NCBI RefSeq assembly: GCF_900086985.1
Contig: NZ_LT593974.1
Coordinates: 2,356,001-2,420,000, forward strand
Direction: 5' to 3'
Length of the DNA stretch: 64,000 nucleotides
DNA from: Halomonas sp. HL-93
Lineage (GTDB): Bacteria > Pseudomonadota > Gammaproteobacteria > Pseudomonadales > Halomonadaceae
The position numbers and the translations under genes were made by a program. Under the pieces are notes generated by a model. The model worked only from the letters and a program-made list of their open reading frames with translations, was not told the origin of the DNA and did not search any database. The first letter of the stretch is position 1; every line of letters starts with the position of its first letter. Below, piece by piece: positions 45,414 through 55,095 of the stretch.

Positions 45414-46643
45414 CTAGCTACGATAATCGGCGTTGATCGATACATAGTCATGGGAGAGATCCGAGGTCCATACGGTGGCGTTTTCTTGTCCTCGACCCAA
45501 GCTGATGCGTATCGTTATCTCGTCTTCAGCCATCACTCTGCTGCCGGCTTCTTCCGTATACCCTTCAGCCCGTCCGCCGTTTTCCACCAGGCGCACGTCG
45601 CCTAACTCAACCGTCACCCTCTTTACATCAAACTCATCCACTGGTGCACGGCCAATCGCTGCCAAAATACGGCCCCAGTTAGCATCTGATGCATATAGCG
45701 CCGTCTTGACTAACGGGGAGTGAGCCACGGTAAAGGCGACATCGAGTGCCTCCTGGCGCGTATGGGCCTGATCAACCTGCAATGTGACAAACTTGGTCGC
45801 GCCTTCGCCATCGCGAATAATCGCCTGCGCCAGCTCCGTCATTACCCGCTGCAAGCCGTTGCGGAATATCTCAATGTGCGCTTCGCTTTCAATCCGCGCG
45901 CCCGTGCCGGTGGCTGCCAGCATACAAGCGTCATTGGTTGAGGTATCGCTGTCCACGGTAATACAGTTAAACGACCGGTCGACCGTTTCGCGCAGCAAGC
46001 GATCCAGCAATGCTTGCTCAACGCCAGCATCGGTCACCACAAAGCCCAACATGGTTGCCATGTTGGGCTTAATCATCCCCGATCCTTTGGCGATACCGTT
46101 GATGACGACCTCGCTGTCTCCCATCGTCAAGGTGACACTCGCCCCCTTGGGACGCGTGTCCGTCGTCAAAATACCTTCAGCCGCATGCTGCCAGGCTTGA
46201 CTATCAGCCGCCAGGTCTGCAAACGCCACCGGGATGCCGTCCAGCAATCGCGCCATGGGCATCGGCTCCCCAATCACGCCCGTTGAGAACGGCAGCACCG
46301 CTGCATCGTTGACACGCGCGTGCTGGGCAAGCGCCGCACAGCAGGTCAACGCATCACGATGACCTGCGTCTCCTGTCCCCGCATTGGCGTTGCCCGTATT
46401 GATCAACCAATAGCGAGGCACCTCGCCGTTTTTACCCGCAAGCTGCAAATGAGCCTTGGCCACCGTTACCGGGGCGGCACAAAAGGCGTTACGGGTAAAC
46501 ACTCCCGATACCGTTGACGCTTCGGGAAGTTCAAACACCACGACATCGCGACGGTTCGGCTTTTTAATCCCTGCCATTGCCGAGCCCAAACGCACCCCCT
46601 CAAGGGGTGGCATATGGGGAAAAGGCATCGTTCCTACCGCCAT
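45414..46643 (-). CDS. argJ: bifunctional ornithine acetyltransferase/N-acetylglutamate synthase
   Basis: Moves acetyl between N-acetylornithine and glutamate in arginine synthesis. The 409-residue precursor self-cleaves before the Thr in Met-Ala-Thr-Met-Leu-Gly-Phe, visible just after Lys-Gly-Ser-Gly-Met-Ile-Lys-Pro-Asn. Later Asp-Ser-Asp-Thr-Ser-Thr-Asn-Asp and Asp-Ala-Asn-Trp-Gly-Arg also match. It follows secA by about 30 bases and precedes mutT, the order secA-argJ-mutT known in Pseudomonas. Confidence 0.95.
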   Translation of the reverse strand: MAVGTMPFPHMPPLEGVRLGSAMAGIKKPNRRDVVVFELPEASTVSGVFTRNAFCAAPVTVAKAHLQLAGKNGEVPRYWLINTGNANAGTGDAGHRDALTCCAALAQHARVNDAAVLPFSTGVIGEPMPMARLLDGIPVAFADLAADSQAWQHAAEGILTTDTRPKGASVTLTMGDSEVVINGIAKGSGMIKPNMATMLGFVVTDAGVEQALLDRLLRETVDRSFNCITVDSDTSTNDACMLAATGTGARIESEAHIEIFRNGLQRVMTELAQAIIRDGEGATKFVTLQVDQAHTRQEALDVAFTVAHSPLVKTALYASDANWGRILAAIGRAPVDEFDVKRVTVELGDVRLVENGGRAEGYTEEAGSRVMAEDEITIRISLGRGQENATVWTSDLSHDYVSINADYRS

Positions 46644-46673
46644 ATGGCTCTCCTTTGGCGTGGTTCATAGCGC

Positions 46674-49415
46674 TTAGTTAAGTTTACCGCAGCACTGCTT
46701 ATATTTTTTACCTGAGCCACACGTGCAGGGATCATTGCGCCCTACTTTGGGCCCTTCACGGCGAACGGGGCGACCATCTGCGCCGGGAGCTTCTTGGGGA
46801 GTGTCGCTGTCATCGGTCCCCGGCGATTCTGGCTCATCATGCCGGCTATCAGCGGTAGCTTTTTCGCGTTCTAATGCCTCACGACGCCTTTTCTCAAGTG
46901 CTTCCACTTGTTCAGGCTGGCGCACCTGTACATGACTGAGAATCCGCGTTACGTCTGCCTTGATGTTAGTTAGCAACTGCTGGAAGAGTTCAAACGCTTC
47001 ACGTTTGTATTCCTGCTTAGGATTTTTTTGCGCATAGCCACGGAGATGGATACCGCGGCGCAAATGATCCATAGATTGCAGGTGCTCTTTCCAACGAGTA
47101 TCCAGCACTTGCAGCATAACCTGCTTTTCAAAGCGGCGAATCAGCGCTTCACCGGCGGCATCCACTTTAGCGGCATAGGCTTCACGGTGCATGGTGTGAA
47201 GGCGCTCGCGTAGCTTATCTTCATTAAAGCGCTGGTCCGCCTCGGCCCACTCCACCACCGGCGCATCCAAATTAAACTCCGTTTTTAGATGCGCTTCTAA
47301 GCCAGGCAGATCCCACTGCTCGGCGAGGCTTTGCGGCGGTACAAAATCGCTAATACTGTTATCCATGACTTCTTCATGGATGCCTGCAACAGCGTCTGCC
47401 ACATCATCTGCCGCTAATACATCGTTGCGCTGTTGATAAATAACACGACGCTGATCGTTGGCCACATCATCATATTCGAGTAGCTGTTTACGAATATCGA
47501 AGTTGCGTCCCTCGACTTTCTTCTGTGCCCGCTCGACGGCATTGGAGACCATCTTGTGTTCAATGGCTTCGCCCCGCTCCAGCCCAAGCGCTTGCATCAG
47601 GCGCTTAACGCGCTCAGAACCGAATAGACGCATCAAGCTGTCTTCAAGGGATAAGAAGAAGCGGGTAGAGCCTGGATCCCCCTGGCGCCCAGCACGACCA
47701 CGCAGCTGGTTATCAATCCGCCGTGATTCGTGGCGCTCGGAGCCAATTACATGCAAGCCACCAGCTTCCAATACGGCGTCGTGACGCTGCTGCCATTCGG
47801 CTTTCAGGGCATCAATTTGCGCTTGGCTGGGCTGTTGTAATTTAGCCACTTCGGCTTCCCAGTTACCGCCTAACACGATATCGGTACCGCGGCCCGCCAT
47901 GTTGGTGGCGATGGTCACCGCCCCAGGACGCCCTGCCTGGGCAATGATCTCCGCCTCGCTTTGGTGCTGCTTGGCGTTGAGTACGTTAAACGCCAGATTG
48001 GCTTCACGCATTAGCCGCGCGATGTACTCCGAGGTTTCAATTGATGCCGTACCTACCAGCACAGGACGACCGGCCTCTGTCTGTTCTTTGACATCCTGGA
48101 TGATGGCTTCGTACTTTTCCTCCGCACTAAGATAAACCAGATCATTGAGGTCTTTCCGCGTGAGCGGTCGATTGGTGGGGATCACCACGACGTCCAGCCC
48201 ATAAATCTGGCGGAACTCGAAGGCCTCAGTATCGGCCGTCCCCGTCATCCCCGCGAGTTTTTCGTAGAGGCGGAAGTAGTTCTGAAACGTTGTTGAGGCT
48301 AAGGTCTGGCTCTCACGCTGCACCGTGACGCCTTCTTTGGCTTCGACGGCTTGGTGCAAGCCTTCGGACCAACGACGTCCGGGCATCGAACGGCCGGTAT
48401 GTTCGTCAACGATCACCACCTGACCATCGGAGATCATATAGTCAACGTCAACGTGATAGAGGTGACGCGCACGCAACGCCGAATGCATATGCTGAAGCAA
48501 GTTCAGGTTCTGAGCGGCATAGAGGGAGTCATCTTCGCCCAGTAGCCCCTCCTCGCGCATTAGCGCCTCGACCTTGTTATGGCCCTGCTCGGTCAGCTCG
48601 ACCTGTTTTTGCTTTTCTTCAAGCAAAAAGTCGCCGGTAACTGGTGCGTCCTCGTCTTCGGACACCTCGCCTTTTTCTAGTTGCTGCGATAAACGATCAA
48701 CTACGTTGTAGAGGTCTGTGTTTTCGTCGACAGCACCAGAGATAATTAACGGCGTACGGGCTTCATCGATAAGGATCGAGTCCACCTCATCCACAATCGC
48801 ATAGTGAAGGCCTCGCTGGACTTTATCTTCCAGTGAAAAAGCCATGTTATCGCGTAGATAATCGAAGCCAAATTCGTTATTGGTGCCGTAGGTAATATCG
48901 CAGTGATACGCATGGCGCTTTTCAGCGCTGGTTTGGCCTGCAAAAATAACCCCGACGGTAAGGCCCAGAAATTCATAAAGCGGGCGCATCCATTCAGCGT
49001 CACGACGCGCTAGATAGTCGTTCACCGTGACCACATGCACGCCTTTCGCCGGCAGCGCATTTAAGTAAACCGCCAGCGTGGCCACCAGGGTTTTACCTTC
49101 ACCCGTTTTCATTTCGGCGATACGCCCACGGTGAAGAGTTATCCCACCCACCATCTGCACGTCAAAGTGGCGCATCCCCATGACACGCTTACTCGCCTCA
49201 CGCACCACCGCAAAGGCCGTTGGCAGCAAACTGTCCAGGGATTCACCGTCGTCTAATCGCTGACGTAACTTAGCCGTTGTGGCTTGCAGGTCGGCATCGC
49301 TTAACGCCTCAAACTCACTTTCTAACGCATTAACATGCTGTACGCTTTTATGCATGCGCTTAACATCGCGGTCATTCTTAGAACCAACGACTTTACGTAA
49401 TAAATTATTGATCAT
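46674..49415 (-). CDS. secA: preprotein translocase ATPase SecA
   Basis: Motor that pushes preproteins through SecYEG. The 913-residue product has Walker A Lys-Thr-Gly-Glu-Gly-Lys-Thr-Leu, Walker B [13 protein letters not shown], the preprotein-binding region, and helicase motif Gly-Arg-Ala-Gly-Arg-Gln-Gly-Asp. The C-terminal zinc tail is [13 protein letters not shown]. The start at 49415 (Met-Ile-Asn-Asn-Leu-Leu) has only a weak GGA upstream, in the loop of TAGTT-GGA-AACTA. That fits regulated initiation by the leader ORF before it. Confidence 0.96.
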   Translation of the reverse strand: MINNLLRKVVGSKNDRDVKRMHKSVQHVNALESEFEALSDADLQATTAKLRQRLDDGESLDSLLPTAFAVVREASKRVMGMRHFDVQMVGGITLHRGRIAEMKTGEGKTLVATLAVYLNALPAKGVHVVTVNDYLARRDAEWMRPLYEFLGLTVGVIFAGQTSAEKRHAYHCDITYGTNNEFGFDYLRDNMAFSLEDKVQRGLHYAIVDEVDSILIDEARTPLIISGAVDENTDLYNVVDRLSQQLEKGEVSEDEDAPVTGDFLLEEKQKQVELTEQGHNKVEALMREEGLLGEDDSLYAAQNLNLLQHMHSALRARHLYHVDVDYMISDGQVVIVDEHTGRSMPGRRWSEGLHQAVEAKEGVTVQRESQTLASTTFQNYFRLYEKLAGMTGTADTEAFEFRQIYGLDVVVIPTNRPLTRKDLNDLVYLSAEEKYEAIIQDVKEQTEAGRPVLVGTASIETSEYIARLMREANLAFNVLNAKQHQSEAEIIAQAGRPGAVTIATNMAGRGTDIVLGGNWEAEVAKLQQPSQAQIDALKAEWQQRHDAVLEAGGLHVIGSERHESRRIDNQLRGRAGRQGDPGSTRFFLSLEDSLMRLFGSERVKRLMQALGLERGEAIEHKMVSNAVERAQKKVEGRNFDIRKQLLEYDDVANDQRRVIYQQRNDVLAADDVADAVAGIHEEVMDNSISDFVPPQSLAEQWDLPGLEAHLKTEFNLDAPVVEWAEADQRFNEDKLRERLHTMHREAYAAKVDAAGEALIRRFEKQVMLQVLDTRWKEHLQSMDHLRRGIHLRGYAQKNPKQEYKREAFELFQQLLTNIKADVTRILSHVQVRQPEQVEALEKRRREALEREKATADSRHDEPESPGTDDSDTPQEAPGADGRPVRREGPKVGRNDPCTCGSGKKYKQCCGKLN

Positions 49416-49447
49416 GTAGTTTCCAACTAGCAGCGAGCGCCCTTTGT

Positions 49448-49465
49448 CGGGGACACCCCGTTCCA
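49448..49465 (-). promoter_or_regulatory. secA leader hairpin that competes with pairing to the leader-ORF tail
   Basis: On the minus-strand RNA, CGGGG-UGU-CCCCG (49448-49460) is a perfect five-pair hairpin, 33 bases before the secA start. Its AACGGGG part (49456-49462) is also complementary to CCCCGUU at 49501-49507, inside the last codons of the upstream ORF. With two G-U and one A-U pair, that stem extends to ten pairs (49456-49465 with 49498-49507). The two structures cannot form together. This is seen in the sequence; the regulatory meaning is inferred. Confidence 0.5.
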
Positions 49466-49490
49466 TAAAAGAAGAAGGTTGGCTGACTTA

Positions 49491-49859
49491 TCAGCGGTAA
49501 AACGGGGGGTAGCACGGCGGGCCACGACGACTGAACACATCGTGTGCAGCAACGAGCACACTTACAAAACACCGAAATACCGCACGCTGCGGTGACAACA
49601 AGGTGAAGGGTTTTATCACGACCCACCAGCGTCGCAGAGCGCGCCGCCGGGTTGCCATTAAACGAGTTCGGGCACGCAATACGGAAGGCACCCAAAAACA
49701 CGCCACTACACTACGCTCACCGCCCCTGAACGCTTCCACATAGGTCAGGTTAGTGGGTAATAGGCAGCCGACCAACAGACCCGCCAGCCACCAACGCGCT
49801 AAGCCATGACGGCGCTGACGCCGTGGCAATACCGAGGCAATGTTTAACGCTTGCGACAT
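49491..49859 (-). CDS. SecM-like leader peptide candidate upstream of secA
   Basis: A 122-codon frame on the secA strand, ending 75 bases before secA. The product has a basic n-region (Arg-Arg-Gln-Arg-Arg-His at 13-18), a hydrophobic core (Trp-Trp-Leu-Ala-Gly-Leu-Leu-Val-Gly-Cys-Leu-Leu, about 23-34), and a possible cleavage site Val-Glu-Ala about residue 43. An Arg-rich body follows, with a tail Val-Phe-Ser-Arg-Arg-Gly-Pro-Pro-Cys-Tyr-Pro-Pro-Phe-Tyr-Arg. E. coli SecM has the same layout: long basic signal sequence, C-terminal arrest motif ending Arg-Ala-Gly-Pro, few residues after it, secA next. Overall similarity to SecM is too low for homology by eye. AGGAG lies 12 bases before the ATG. 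It could instead be chance open frame in the secA leader. Confidence 0.5.
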   Translation of the reverse strand: MSQALNIASVLPRRQRRHGLARWWLAGLLVGCLLPTNLTYVEAFRGGERSVVACFWVPSVLRARTRLMATRRRALRRWWVVIKPFTLLSPQRAVFRCFVSVLVAAHDVFSRRGPPCYPPFYR

Positions 49860-49970
49860 GCTGTGGACAAGCTCCTGAGCGTGTTAGGCTTTAATGGCCG
49901 GGCGATATACTGCATGCTGCCCGAGAGCACCCTTTATGGTGCACTAAGCGATACCTTAGGAATCAAGTGT

Positions 49971-50465
49971 ATGAGTATAAAGGTTAAGCGATCTCAGGCA
50001 CAGCCCATCGGCCGTCTGATGGGCAAGTCGGGCGATATCGGCAAGCTTATGCGTCTCTCGAAGCTGATCGATCAGGCGCAGCGGCACTTGCAGGCGCATC
50101 TTCCCGAGCCCATGCGCGAGCACATTTATGTTGGCGGGTTTCGCGATGGACGATTGACGCTAATCAGCGGACAAGCGCAATGGCTAACGTGGCTACGCTA
50201 TGAACAAGCACGTCTGCTCAGCCTCATCCATCAACTACCCGGATTCGAAGGCGTTACCGGGTTTACCTTTAAAGTGCGGCCAATTAGAACTATCCAAGCC
50301 CCTTTACGCAATACACGCTCGCTGTCTTGTTCGGCGGGTAAAACTCTAGCTGACTGCGCCCAGGACACTAACCACCCCGCGCTCAGGCAAGCATTGGAAC
50401 GACTGGCCTCGCACGCCCCTAGCTCTCACCATCCTAACGAGCGCAACGATGAATCGACCCACTAA
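49971..50465 (+). CDS. DciA-like DUF721 protein
   Basis: A 164-residue protein with the DUF721 fold in its central part (Leu-Pro-Glu-Pro-Met-Arg-Glu-His, Gly-Arg-Leu-Thr-Leu, Ala-Gln-Trp-Leu-Thr-Trp-Leu-Arg-Tyr) and a polar, probably disordered tail. DciA proteins load the replicative helicase DnaB in bacteria that lack DnaC, and this locus between lpxC and secA is typical for it. The start at 49971 (Met-Ser-Ile-Lys-Val-Lys-Arg) has AGGAA upstream. The open frame extends back into the divergent leader ORF but without family-like sequence. Confidence 0.82.
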   Translation: MSIKVKRSQAQPIGRLMGKSGDIGKLMRLSKLIDQAQRHLQAHLPEPMREHIYVGGFRDGRLTLISGQAQWLTWLRYEQARLLSLIHQLPGFEGVTGFTFKVRPIRTIQAPLRNTRSLSCSAGKTLADCAQDTNHPALRQALERLASHAPSSHHPNERNDESTH

Positions 50466-50486
50466 GTATAATATTGACGCGCAAAG

Positions 50487-50516
50487 CAAAACGCACCGCC
50501 GAGGCGGTGCGTTTTC
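50487..50516. terminator. bidirectional terminator between dciA-like gene and lpxC
   Basis: Stem AAAACGCACCGCC / GGCGGTGCGTTTT with loop GAG, flanked by A and T runs. It sits between two convergent genes and can serve both. Confidence 0.88.
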
Positions 50517-50540
50517 AAAGCTTAAGGCGTGCACAGGCGA

Positions 50541-51452
50541 TTACGCCATAGCAGGTGCCGCGTAGGAAATCGGCGCAACCGCTTTTTCTTCTTCAAAGGT
50601 CACGATTTCAAACGCATCCGGCTGAGCCATCAACTCTCGACAAAGCTGGTTGTTCAATGCGTGTCCCGATTTAACGCCGCGGAACTCGCCAATCAGGCTA
50701 TGACCTAGCTGATACAGATCACCAATGGCATCCAACACCTTGTGCTTGACGAACTCGTCTTCGTAGCGCAGTCCGCCTTCATTGACGATCCGATAGTCAT
50801 CGACAACGATCGCATTATCAAGACTGCCACCTAATGCTAAATTGTTGGAGCGCAGAAACTCCAGGTCACGCATAAAGCCAAATGTACGGGCACGAGAGAC
50901 TTCTTTTACGAATGACGTAGTAGAGAAATCTATCTGCGCCTTTTGCTTCTGCTGGTCGAACACCGGGTGATCAAAATCGATGGTGAATGAGACCTTGAAG
51001 CCCTGATGAGGCAAGAAAGTCGCCTCTTTGTCATCTTCCGTTACGCTGATGGGTCGCTTGATGCGAATAAATTTCTTGGCCGCCTCCTGCTCCAGAATCC
51101 CCGCTGATTGAATCAGGAATACAAATGGGCTGGCGCTACCATCCATGATGGGAACTTCCGGCGCGCTAACATCAACGTAAGCATTATCGATCCCCAGCCC
51201 AGCAAAGGCCGACATTAGATGCTCAACTGTCGCCACCTTAACACCCTGATAGCTGAGCGCGGTGCATAGCTTGGTATCTTCAACCAACTCAGCTCGGGCA
51301 GGTACATGAACCACTGGGTCAAGATCCGTTCTGACAAACACAATCCCCGTATTGGCGGGTGCCGGACGCAAAGCCAAGTGAACTTTTTTTCCAGAGTGTA
51401 AGCCCACTCCGGTGGCGCGAATGACATTTTGTAGGGTGCGTTGTCTGATCAT
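50541..51452 (-). CDS. lpxC: UDP-3-O-acyl-N-acetylglucosamine deacetylase
   Basis: Zinc enzyme of the committed step in lipid A synthesis. The 303-residue product has zinc ligands His in Val-Glu-His-Leu-Met-Ser-Ala and His/Asp in His-Lys-Val-Leu-Asp-Ala-Ile-Gly-Asp, the acid-base Glu in [10 protein letters not shown], and the His in Gly-His-Ala-Leu-Asn-Asn. Start at 51452 (Met-Ile-Arg-Gln-Arg-Thr-Leu) is the family start. It is last in the dcw-type run, separated from ftsZ by an 18-bp hairpin. Confidence 0.96.
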   Translation of the reverse strand: MIRQRTLQNVIRATGVGLHSGKKVHLALRPAPANTGIVFVRTDLDPVVHVPARAELVEDTKLCTALSYQGVKVATVEHLMSAFAGLGIDNAYVDVSAPEVPIMDGSASPFVFLIQSAGILEQEAAKKFIRIKRPISVTEDDKEATFLPHQGFKVSFTIDFDHPVFDQQKQKAQIDFSTTSFVKEVSRARTFGFMRDLEFLRSNNLALGGSLDNAIVVDDYRIVNEGGLRYEDEFVKHKVLDAIGDLYQLGHSLIGEFRGVKSGHALNNQLCRELMAQPDAFEIVTFEEEKAVAPISYAAPAMA

Positions 51453-51522
51453 GGGCAGTGGTAGAACTCTAATAACGGGGAAACCGCAAGGGATGAAAGT
51501 TATCAAACAGTGTTCACTTTAA

Positions 51523-51563
51523 CAGCAAACGAGGGTTTTAACCAATAAAACTCTCGTTTGCTG
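51523..51563. repeat. long intercistronic hairpin between ftsZ and lpxC
   Basis: CAGCAAACGAGG-GTTTTA / TAAAAC-TCTCGTTTGCTG forms an 18-pair stem with one G-T position and loop ACCAA. In the mRNA of lpxC (minus strand) the odd position becomes a C-A mismatch. No T-run follows on the minus strand, so it does not look like a classical terminator. It could be an RNase site, an mRNA stabiliser of the ftsZ 3' end, or a partial attenuator. Confidence 0.75.
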
Positions 51564-51587
51564 GAAGCATGAACCTAATCGCTTGTA

Positions 51588-52760
51588 TCAATCCGCTTGG
51601 CGGCGAAGAAACGCAGGGATGTCTAAATAATCGTCAGCATCCGCAGCACGACGTTTTTCAGGGCGCGCAGGAGCACTCTCAGCGGCTTCGGCACGACTGG
51701 TCGCCTGCTGGCGCATTACCGTCGGCTGTTGCAGCTTGCGATAATCGGCAGAGGTTTCCGTCGCACGACGAGCCGGTTCACGGGCTGCCGCTTTCGGCTG
51801 CCCACCATCCAAACCTGCCGCAACGACCGTTACGCGCAACTCGTCGGACATTTCCATATCGATGGAAGTTCCCACCACAATCGTTGCTTCTTGAGAAGCA
51901 AACTCTTGTACGGTGGCGCCTACGTCGTTAAATTCGCCAATCGAGAGATCCGGGCCTGCCGTGATATTGACCAGGATGCCTCGCGCACCATGCAAGTCGA
52001 TATCTTCCAGCAGCGGGCTGCGGATGGCTTTTTCAGCGGCTTCGCGGGCACGATTTTCGCCAGTGGCACCGCCCGTACCCATCATAGCCATACCCATCTC
52101 TGACATTACCGTGCGCACGTCGGCAAAGTCGACGTTGATAATGCCCGGGCTGGTGATTAGCTCGGCAATCCCTTGAACAGCCCCTAGCAGCACGTCGTTG
52201 GCTGCGCTAAAAGCGGTCAACAACGTAGCGTTCTTGCCCAGGACAGAGAGCAGCTTTTCGTTGGGTATGGTAATCAACGAGTCAACGTGCTCAGAGAGCT
52301 CTTTCATGCCCTCTTCTGCAGCACGCATCCGCTTAGGCCCTTCAAACGGGAAGGGACGCGTTACCACCGCGACCGTCAGAATGCCCAGTTCCTTGGCCAC
52401 CTGCGCGACCACGGGCGCACCGCCAGTGCCGGTGCCGCCGCCCATACCGGCGGTGATGAACACCATGTCAGCCCCGTTGAGAAGCTCGGCAATACGCTCC
52501 CGGTCTTCCATCGCGGCTTGACGGCCGACGTCGGGATTGGCACCCGCGCCCAGCCCTTTGGTGATCTCTCCCCCAAGCTGCAGGACCGTTTTAGCGGACA
52601 CGCGTTTCAATGCCTGGGCATCGGTGTTGGCGCAGATGAACTCGACGCCTTCGATGTTGCTTTCGACCATGTGATTAACAGCGTTGCCGCCACCGCCGCC
52701 AACGCCAACCACTTTGATGACCGCACTGCTCGAGGGTGCGCTATCTACCAATTCGAACAT
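51588..52760 (-). CDS. ftsZ: cell division GTPase FtsZ
   Basis: Tubulin-like protein that forms the Z ring. The 390-residue product has the T4 loop Gly-Gly-Gly-Thr-Gly-Thr-Gly-Gly-Ala, the T7 region Asn-Val-Asp-Phe-Ala-Asp, a variable linker (about 320-375), and the C-terminal peptide [11 protein letters not shown] that binds FtsA and ZipA. Start at 52760 (Met-Phe-Glu-Leu-Val-Asp) follows GGAG at nine bases. The track upstream is open but overlaps ftsA and is not coding in this frame. Confidence 0.97.
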   Translation of the reverse strand: MFELVDSAPSSSAVIKVVGVGGGGGNAVNHMVESNIEGVEFICANTDAQALKRVSAKTVLQLGGEITKGLGAGANPDVGRQAAMEDRERIAELLNGADMVFITAGMGGGTGTGGAPVVAQVAKELGILTVAVVTRPFPFEGPKRMRAAEEGMKELSEHVDSLITIPNEKLLSVLGKNATLLTAFSAANDVLLGAVQGIAELITSPGIINVDFADVRTVMSEMGMAMMGTGGATGENRAREAAEKAIRSPLLEDIDLHGARGILVNITAGPDLSIGEFNDVGATVQEFASQEATIVVGTSIDMEMSDELRVTVVAAGLDGGQPKAAAREPARRATETSADYRKLQQPTVMRQQATSRAEAAESAPARPEKRRAADADDYLDIPAFLRRQAD

Positions 52761-52794
52761 AAGCCCCGTCTCCTGAACCGCGCTTGCGGCCCTG

Positions 52795-54084
52795 TCAGAA
52801 ATTTCCTTTGAACCAGCCTTTGATTCTTGCCAGCGCTGCACTGCCATCCTTGACGTCACGCCGGGAGACGTCAGTACGCCCCTTGTGCACAGGGATGACT
52901 CCCCGTTGACTTTCTCGACCATGCCCATGGCGGGATTCCTGCAATGCATAATGCAGTAAACCAACGCCCGTTGCATAGATAGGATTGCGTACCACGTCTG
53001 ACAACCCTTTTACATTTTGCGGACACGCAATGCGAACTGGCATGTGAAAAATCTCTTCTGCCAGTTCACTCACGCCTTCCATGCGTGACGTACCGCCAGT
53101 CAGTACCACACCCGCCGCGACCATATCCTCATAGCCGCTGCGCCGCAGCTCGTCTCTGACCAGCGTAAAAAGCTCTTCATAGCGTGGTTCGACTACTTCG
53201 GCCAAAGCTTGTCGGGAAAGATCCCGTGCTGGCCGGTCACCCACGCTAGGTACTTTGATCATTTCATCACTTGCCGCTAACTGCGTCAGCGCACAGGCAT
53301 ACTTTACTTTAATTTCTTCAGCGTGCTGAGTCGGCGTTCGCAGCGCCATGGCAATGTCGTTAGTGACTTGATCACCGGCGATAGGAATAACCGCTGTATG
53401 GCGAATAGCCCCTTCGGTAAAAATCGCCATGTCGGTGGTTCCCCCACCGATGTCGACCATACAAACACCGAGTTCACGCTCATCTTCAGTCAGCACTGCC
53501 ATGCTGGACGCCAGTTGCTCAAGAATAATGGCATCCACATCAAGGCCGCAGCGACGCACACATTTTTCAATATTTTGCACCGCGTTAAGCGCGGCCGTCA
53601 CCAAATGAACCTGGGCTTCAAGCCGGACCCCCGACATCCCCAAAGGTTCGCGAATACCACCCTGGGCGTCAATTGAGAACTCCTGGGGCAGAACATGCAG
53701 CACCCGCTGACCTTCAGAAACAGCGCGCGCTCGTGCTGAGTCAATCACACGATCAATATCAGAGGGGGTTACTTCGCGCTCTTTAATCGCCACCACCCCA
53801 TCGGAGTTCATCGATTTAATATGGCTACCCGCCACACCGACATAGACCGAATGAATATCACACCCCGCCATCAATTCAGCTTCTTCTACTGCACGCTGAA
53901 TTGACTGAACGGTGGATTCAATATTAATCACCACGCCGCGTTTCATGCCCCGCGAGGGATGCGAGCCAATACCTGCAATTTCAATCCCGCCATCGTCAGT
54001 TGGCTGACCGACTATCGCGACGACCTTGGACGTTCCAATGTCCAGCCCGACCACCATGTTGGATGCGTTGGGTGAGCCTGCCAT
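52795..54084 (-). CDS. ftsA: cell division protein FtsA
   Basis: Actin-like protein that anchors FtsZ to the membrane. The 429-residue protein has Gly-Leu-Asp-Ile-Gly-Thr-Ser-Lys (phosphate 1), Asp-Ile-Gly-Gly-Gly-Thr-Thr-Asp (phosphate 2), Val-Leu-Thr-Gly-Gly-Thr-Ser (adenosine), and a C-terminal amphipathic helix (Ile-Lys-Gly-Trp-Phe-Lys-Gly-Asn-Phe). It is followed by ftsZ after 34 bases. A 297-base AT-rich gap separates it from ftsQ, unlike the tight packing elsewhere in the cluster. The gap carries repeats described separately, so ftsA-ftsZ probably has a strong local promoter. Confidence 0.96.
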   Translation of the reverse strand: MAGSPNASNMVVGLDIGTSKVVAIVGQPTDDGGIEIAGIGSHPSRGMKRGVVINIESTVQSIQRAVEEAELMAGCDIHSVYVGVAGSHIKSMNSDGVVAIKEREVTPSDIDRVIDSARARAVSEGQRVLHVLPQEFSIDAQGGIREPLGMSGVRLEAQVHLVTAALNAVQNIEKCVRRCGLDVDAIILEQLASSMAVLTEDERELGVCMVDIGGGTTDMAIFTEGAIRHTAVIPIAGDQVTNDIAMALRTPTQHAEEIKVKYACALTQLAASDEMIKVPSVGDRPARDLSRQALAEVVEPRYEELFTLVRDELRRSGYEDMVAAGVVLTGGTSRMEGVSELAEEIFHMPVRIACPQNVKGLSDVVRNPIYATGVGLLHYALQESRHGHGRESQRGVIPVHKGRTDVSRRDVKDGSAALARIKGWFKGNF

Positions 54085-54159
54085 GAGTCGGGAAATCTCC
54101 TTGTCGTCTTAAATAAAAACAATTAACGCTCAATGCTACTTGGGCACTAGTTAATAAGA

Positions 54160-54263
54160 GTGCCAACTTTCGCCTTTGTGACGCTTGGCAATGAGCCAAC
54201 TTAATCAATGGGATTAACATTTATAAATCCCAATTGGCACATAGTATAGAAACAATTGGCACA
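54160..54263. repeat. repeated TTGGCAC/GTGCCAA half-sites upstream of ftsA
   Basis: The 11-mer CAATTGGCACA occurs at 54231-54241 and again at 54253-54263, exactly 22 bases apart (two helical turns). Related half-sites GTGCCAAC (54160-54167) and TTGGCAA (54185-54191) lie closer to ftsA. On the minus strand a good -10, TATACT, falls between the two 11-mers. The layout suggests an operator for a dimeric or tandem-binding regulator of ftsAZ. No known regulator site is recognised. Confidence 0.5.
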
Positions 54264-54381
54264 ATACGACTAGTCAAATATCACAATAGTCGCGATAAAA
54301 GCGAAATAAAACCCCAAGCGCGCAGTTTTCACCGACAGCGACTGCTTACTTTACACCTTTAAACACCCTTTCATCCCCTGG

Positions 54382-55095
54382 TTACTCTTCTTGCACATCA
54401 AATTCACTTTCGCCATGCCAAGCTACCGCCACTCCATTGGGATAGCGTAAATCGATATAACGGATTCGTTCGCTTAAACGACTCAATTCGCGCTGCCAGG
54501 AAGCACTTAAACGCGCCAGTCGTACTTCATGTTGACGACGCCCCAACATAACCCAAGCGCTATCATTTAACTGTAAGCGCCAAGCACCACGAGGCTCTAA
54601 GCGTAGTTGTGTTAAACGTAAATCTAGTCGTGCAAAATGCGGCGTTAATTGATGATAGTAATTTAGCACTTCTTCACTGCTACCCGCTGGCCCTGCCATA
54701 TCAGGCAATCCTTGAGGCACCCCTAATGGGGCGAACGCAAATGCTTCCCCCTCTTCATTAAGCAAAAAATCGTCATTCCAGCGGGCTACCGGGGTTTGTT
54801 CGACCAATTCAAATACCAGCGTGTTAGGCCACTCACGCGTAATGCGTACTTCATGTAACCAGCCAATGCGTAAAGCCTGTCGCCTTATTGCACTCAGATC
54901 AGCGGATAGCCACTGACGATCCTCAACGACCGGCGCCAACTGGGTGCGCAAGTAGTCAGCGTCAACATACTGCCAGTCGCCTCGTATAGATACACGCTCA
55001 ATGGGGCGATCAAGCCACAGCCAAAGCGCCTGCCCCCCCGCCACTAACAGAAGGCCCAACATCAAACCACCCAACCAGGCCTGGCGTTTTTTCAT
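54382..55095 (-). CDS. ftsQ: cell division protein FtsQ
   Basis: Divisome membrane protein linking early and late components. The 237-residue product has a short basic cytoplasmic end, a transmembrane helix (about 9-29), a POTRA domain beginning Ile-Glu-Arg-Val-Ser-Ile-Arg-Gly-Asp, and a beta domain with Ile-Arg-Tyr-Ile-Asp-Leu-Arg-Tyr-Pro-Asn-Gly near the end. It overlaps the ddl stop by four bases. Confidence 0.94.
   Translation of the reverse strand: MKKRQAWLGGLMLGLLLVAGGQALWLWLDRPIERVSIRGDWQYVDADYLRTQLAPVVEDRQWLSADLSAIRRQALRIGWLHEVRITREWPNTLVFELVEQTPVARWNDDFLLNEEGEAFAFAPLGVPQGLPDMAGPAGSSEEVLNYYHQLTPHFARLDLRLTQLRLEPRGAWRLQLNDSAWVMLGRRQHEVRLARLSASWQRELSRLSERIRYIDLRYPNGVAVAWHGESEFDVQEE

Noticed and set aside
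49405..49701. 98-codon minus-strand frame overlapping the secA leader
   Set aside because: It runs into the secA start region out of frame, lacks a ribosome-binding site, and has no signal sequence; the 122-codon frame is the better candidate.
54225..54270. sigma54 promoter suggested by TTGGCAC upstream of ftsA
   Set aside because: The required TTGC element at the -12 position is missing after both copies.
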